The notes below the pieces were generated by a model. It was given only the letters and a program-made list of their open reading frames with translations, was not told the origin of the DNA and did no database searches. From Bacteroidota bacterium (GTDB lineage: Bacteria; Bacteroidota; Bacteroidia; Chitinophagales; UBA10324), in assembly GCA_018267315.1 (NCBI GenBank), contig JAFDYS010000020.1:1-64000 (forward strand): a stretch of 64,000 nt of DNA, read 5' to 3'. Shown in pieces: positions 63,163 through 64,000 of this stretch (position 1 is the stretch's first letter; each line of letters starts with the position of its first letter). The position numbers and the translations under genes are program-made.

Positions 63163-64000
63163 ATGAAACGGTGGTGGTTAATTCCGGTCATTTTAGTTTC
63201 CTTTTTTCACTCAGTGAGAGGGCAGGAAAAATCCATTGCATTCAAACACCTCACCTCTGAAGACGGGCTTTCGGATAACCAGGTCACGTGCATGCTCCGC
63301 GACAGGCAGGGATTCCTGTGGATCGGAACAAAAGACGGACTGAACCGCTATGACGGGCGCGACTTTTATATGTTCCGCCACCGTGCCGGTGACAGCACTT
63401 CACTTTGCAGCAACAACATCACTTGCCTGGCTTATGATAATGACTCCATCCTTTGGATCGGAACGTCGGTTTCGGGTTTCTGTTCCTATGATTTCAGAAC
63501 GCAAAAATTCAAAACCTACCATAAGGATAACACCCCTCTTGGTTCTAACAGCATTAACGTCATCCGTTTCGATTCCGTGAGGAATTGCCTCTGGCTTGGT
63601 TTAAACAACGGGGGGCTGCAACTCTTCCATCTCAAAACAAAAAGCATGGCAACTCCGGATACAAAAAGTTCTTTAGACATTGAAATGCTTGGAGCAGTAA
63701 GAAGCACCTATGATATTGTTTTCAAGAACTCAACTCCCTTTATTGCCTCCCTGACGGAATCATTGAAAAAGCTGGCAAACCTTTCATTCAAAAAGAGAAC
63801 GCCGGGATCTCCGCTCGAACCTGCCTTAACCATCAATGCGGCGCTGGCAGCAAGTGACGGAAATATTTGGTGCGGTGCCTGGGATAATGCGCTGCATCAA
63901 TTCAATGATGATGCAAAATTGGTTCAGAGTTACATATTCGATGGGTCACAAAAACTAAATTACTCAGCGGACGAAATCATCAGTCTTGCAGAAGATGCGG
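63163..64000 (+). CDS. Two-component-type sensor with regulator propeller (partial, runs off right edge)
   Basis: The first 279 codons of a larger gene. A signal peptide (about 1-22, SVRGQ) leads into two-component regulator propeller blades (SEDGLSDNQVTCMLRDRQGFLWIGTKDGLNRYDG, then ILWIGTSVSGFCSYD and CLWLGLNNGGLQLF). Such propellers form the sensor part of hybrid two-component or LytS-type kinases in Bacteroidota. The ATG at 63163 starts the signal peptide. The kinase part lies outside the window. The propeller spans at least four blades in view. Confidence 0.85.
   Translation, partial: MKRWWLIPVILVSFFHSVRGQEKSIAFKHLTSEDGLSDNQVTCMLRDRQGFLWIGTKDGLNRYDGRDFYMFRHRAGDSTSLCSNNITCLAYDNDSILWIGTSVSGFCSYDFRTQKFKTYHKDNTPLGSNSINVIRFDSVRNCLWLGLNNGGLQLFHLKTKSMATPDTKSSLDIEMLGAVRSTYDIVFKNSTPFIASLTESLKKLANLSFKKRTPGSPLEPALTINAALAASDGNIWCGAWDNALHQFNDDAKLVQSYIFDGSQKLNYSADEIISLAEDA

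Noticed and set aside
1-64000. CRISPR array, rRNA, tRNA, prophage or transposase
   Set aside because: No regularly spaced repeats, no cloverleaf or rRNA-like blocks and no integrase or transposase motifs were recognised by eye.

Overview
This window looks like chromosome from a member of the Bacteroidota, probably near the Chitinophagales/Sphingobacteriales (genus not assignable by eye). The evidence is many secreted proteins with type IX secretion (T9SS) C-terminal sorting tails, TAnnTTTG-like promoter boxes instead of clear Shine-Dalgarno sites, and typical Bacteroidota gene pairings (hpt-adk-obgE, rbfA with a LolC/E-type permease, ileS - DksA/TraR-like gene - lspA). No rRNA, tRNA, CRISPR array, transposase or phage gene was recognised.

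Layout. 1-7 kb: DinB-like protein, a LytS/LytTR-type two-component pair with overlapping genes, a T9SS cargo with FG-GAP repeats, an odhB gene followed at once by a zeta-toxin-like kinase and a tiny overlapping ORF, and a hemerythrin-like protein. 7-12.6 kb: a YCF48-like secreted protein, a glycosyltransferase fused to a degenerate sugar-transferase-like region, two overlapping outer-membrane barrel genes and small proteins. 12.6-18.6 kb: housekeeping (MsbA-like ABC exporter, rbfA, LolC/E permease, hpt, adk, obgE). 18.6-29 kb: a type B T9SS cargo, a solitary non-catalytic M16 subunit, a FucP/GluP-type sugar transporter, another cargo, folK, a CHAD protein and a TonB-dependent receptor. 28.8-29.5 kb is a gene-free stretch with two diverged 117-bp repeats and several hairpins. 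29.5-37.2 kb: lspA, a DksA/TraR-like regulator, ileS, a four-helix-bundle gene flanked by an 18-bp inverted repeat, and an RND/MMPL exporter.

37-64 kb is dominated by T9SS cargo: secreted beta-propellers, a 1631-residue propeller/beta-helix protein, Kelch/FN3 and SBBP-type proteins and a PLD-family protein. Interspersed are an octaheme cytochrome with TPRs, a PorZ-like protein next to recX, a decayed cargo gene, an ECF sigma factor and uvrA. A two-component-propeller gene runs off the right edge.

Together the genes describe a Gram-negative bacterium investing heavily in surface and secreted proteins exported by Sec and then T9SS, with a sugar importer, a TonB receptor and a multiheme cytochrome. 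The most unusual points are a CT-repeat that puts a signal-peptide start out of frame with its secreted protein (possible phase variation), the toxin-like pair in the tail of the odhB operon, the paired intergenic repeats, the IR-flanked four-helix gene, and the compositional mosaic inside the Kelch-repeat gene.
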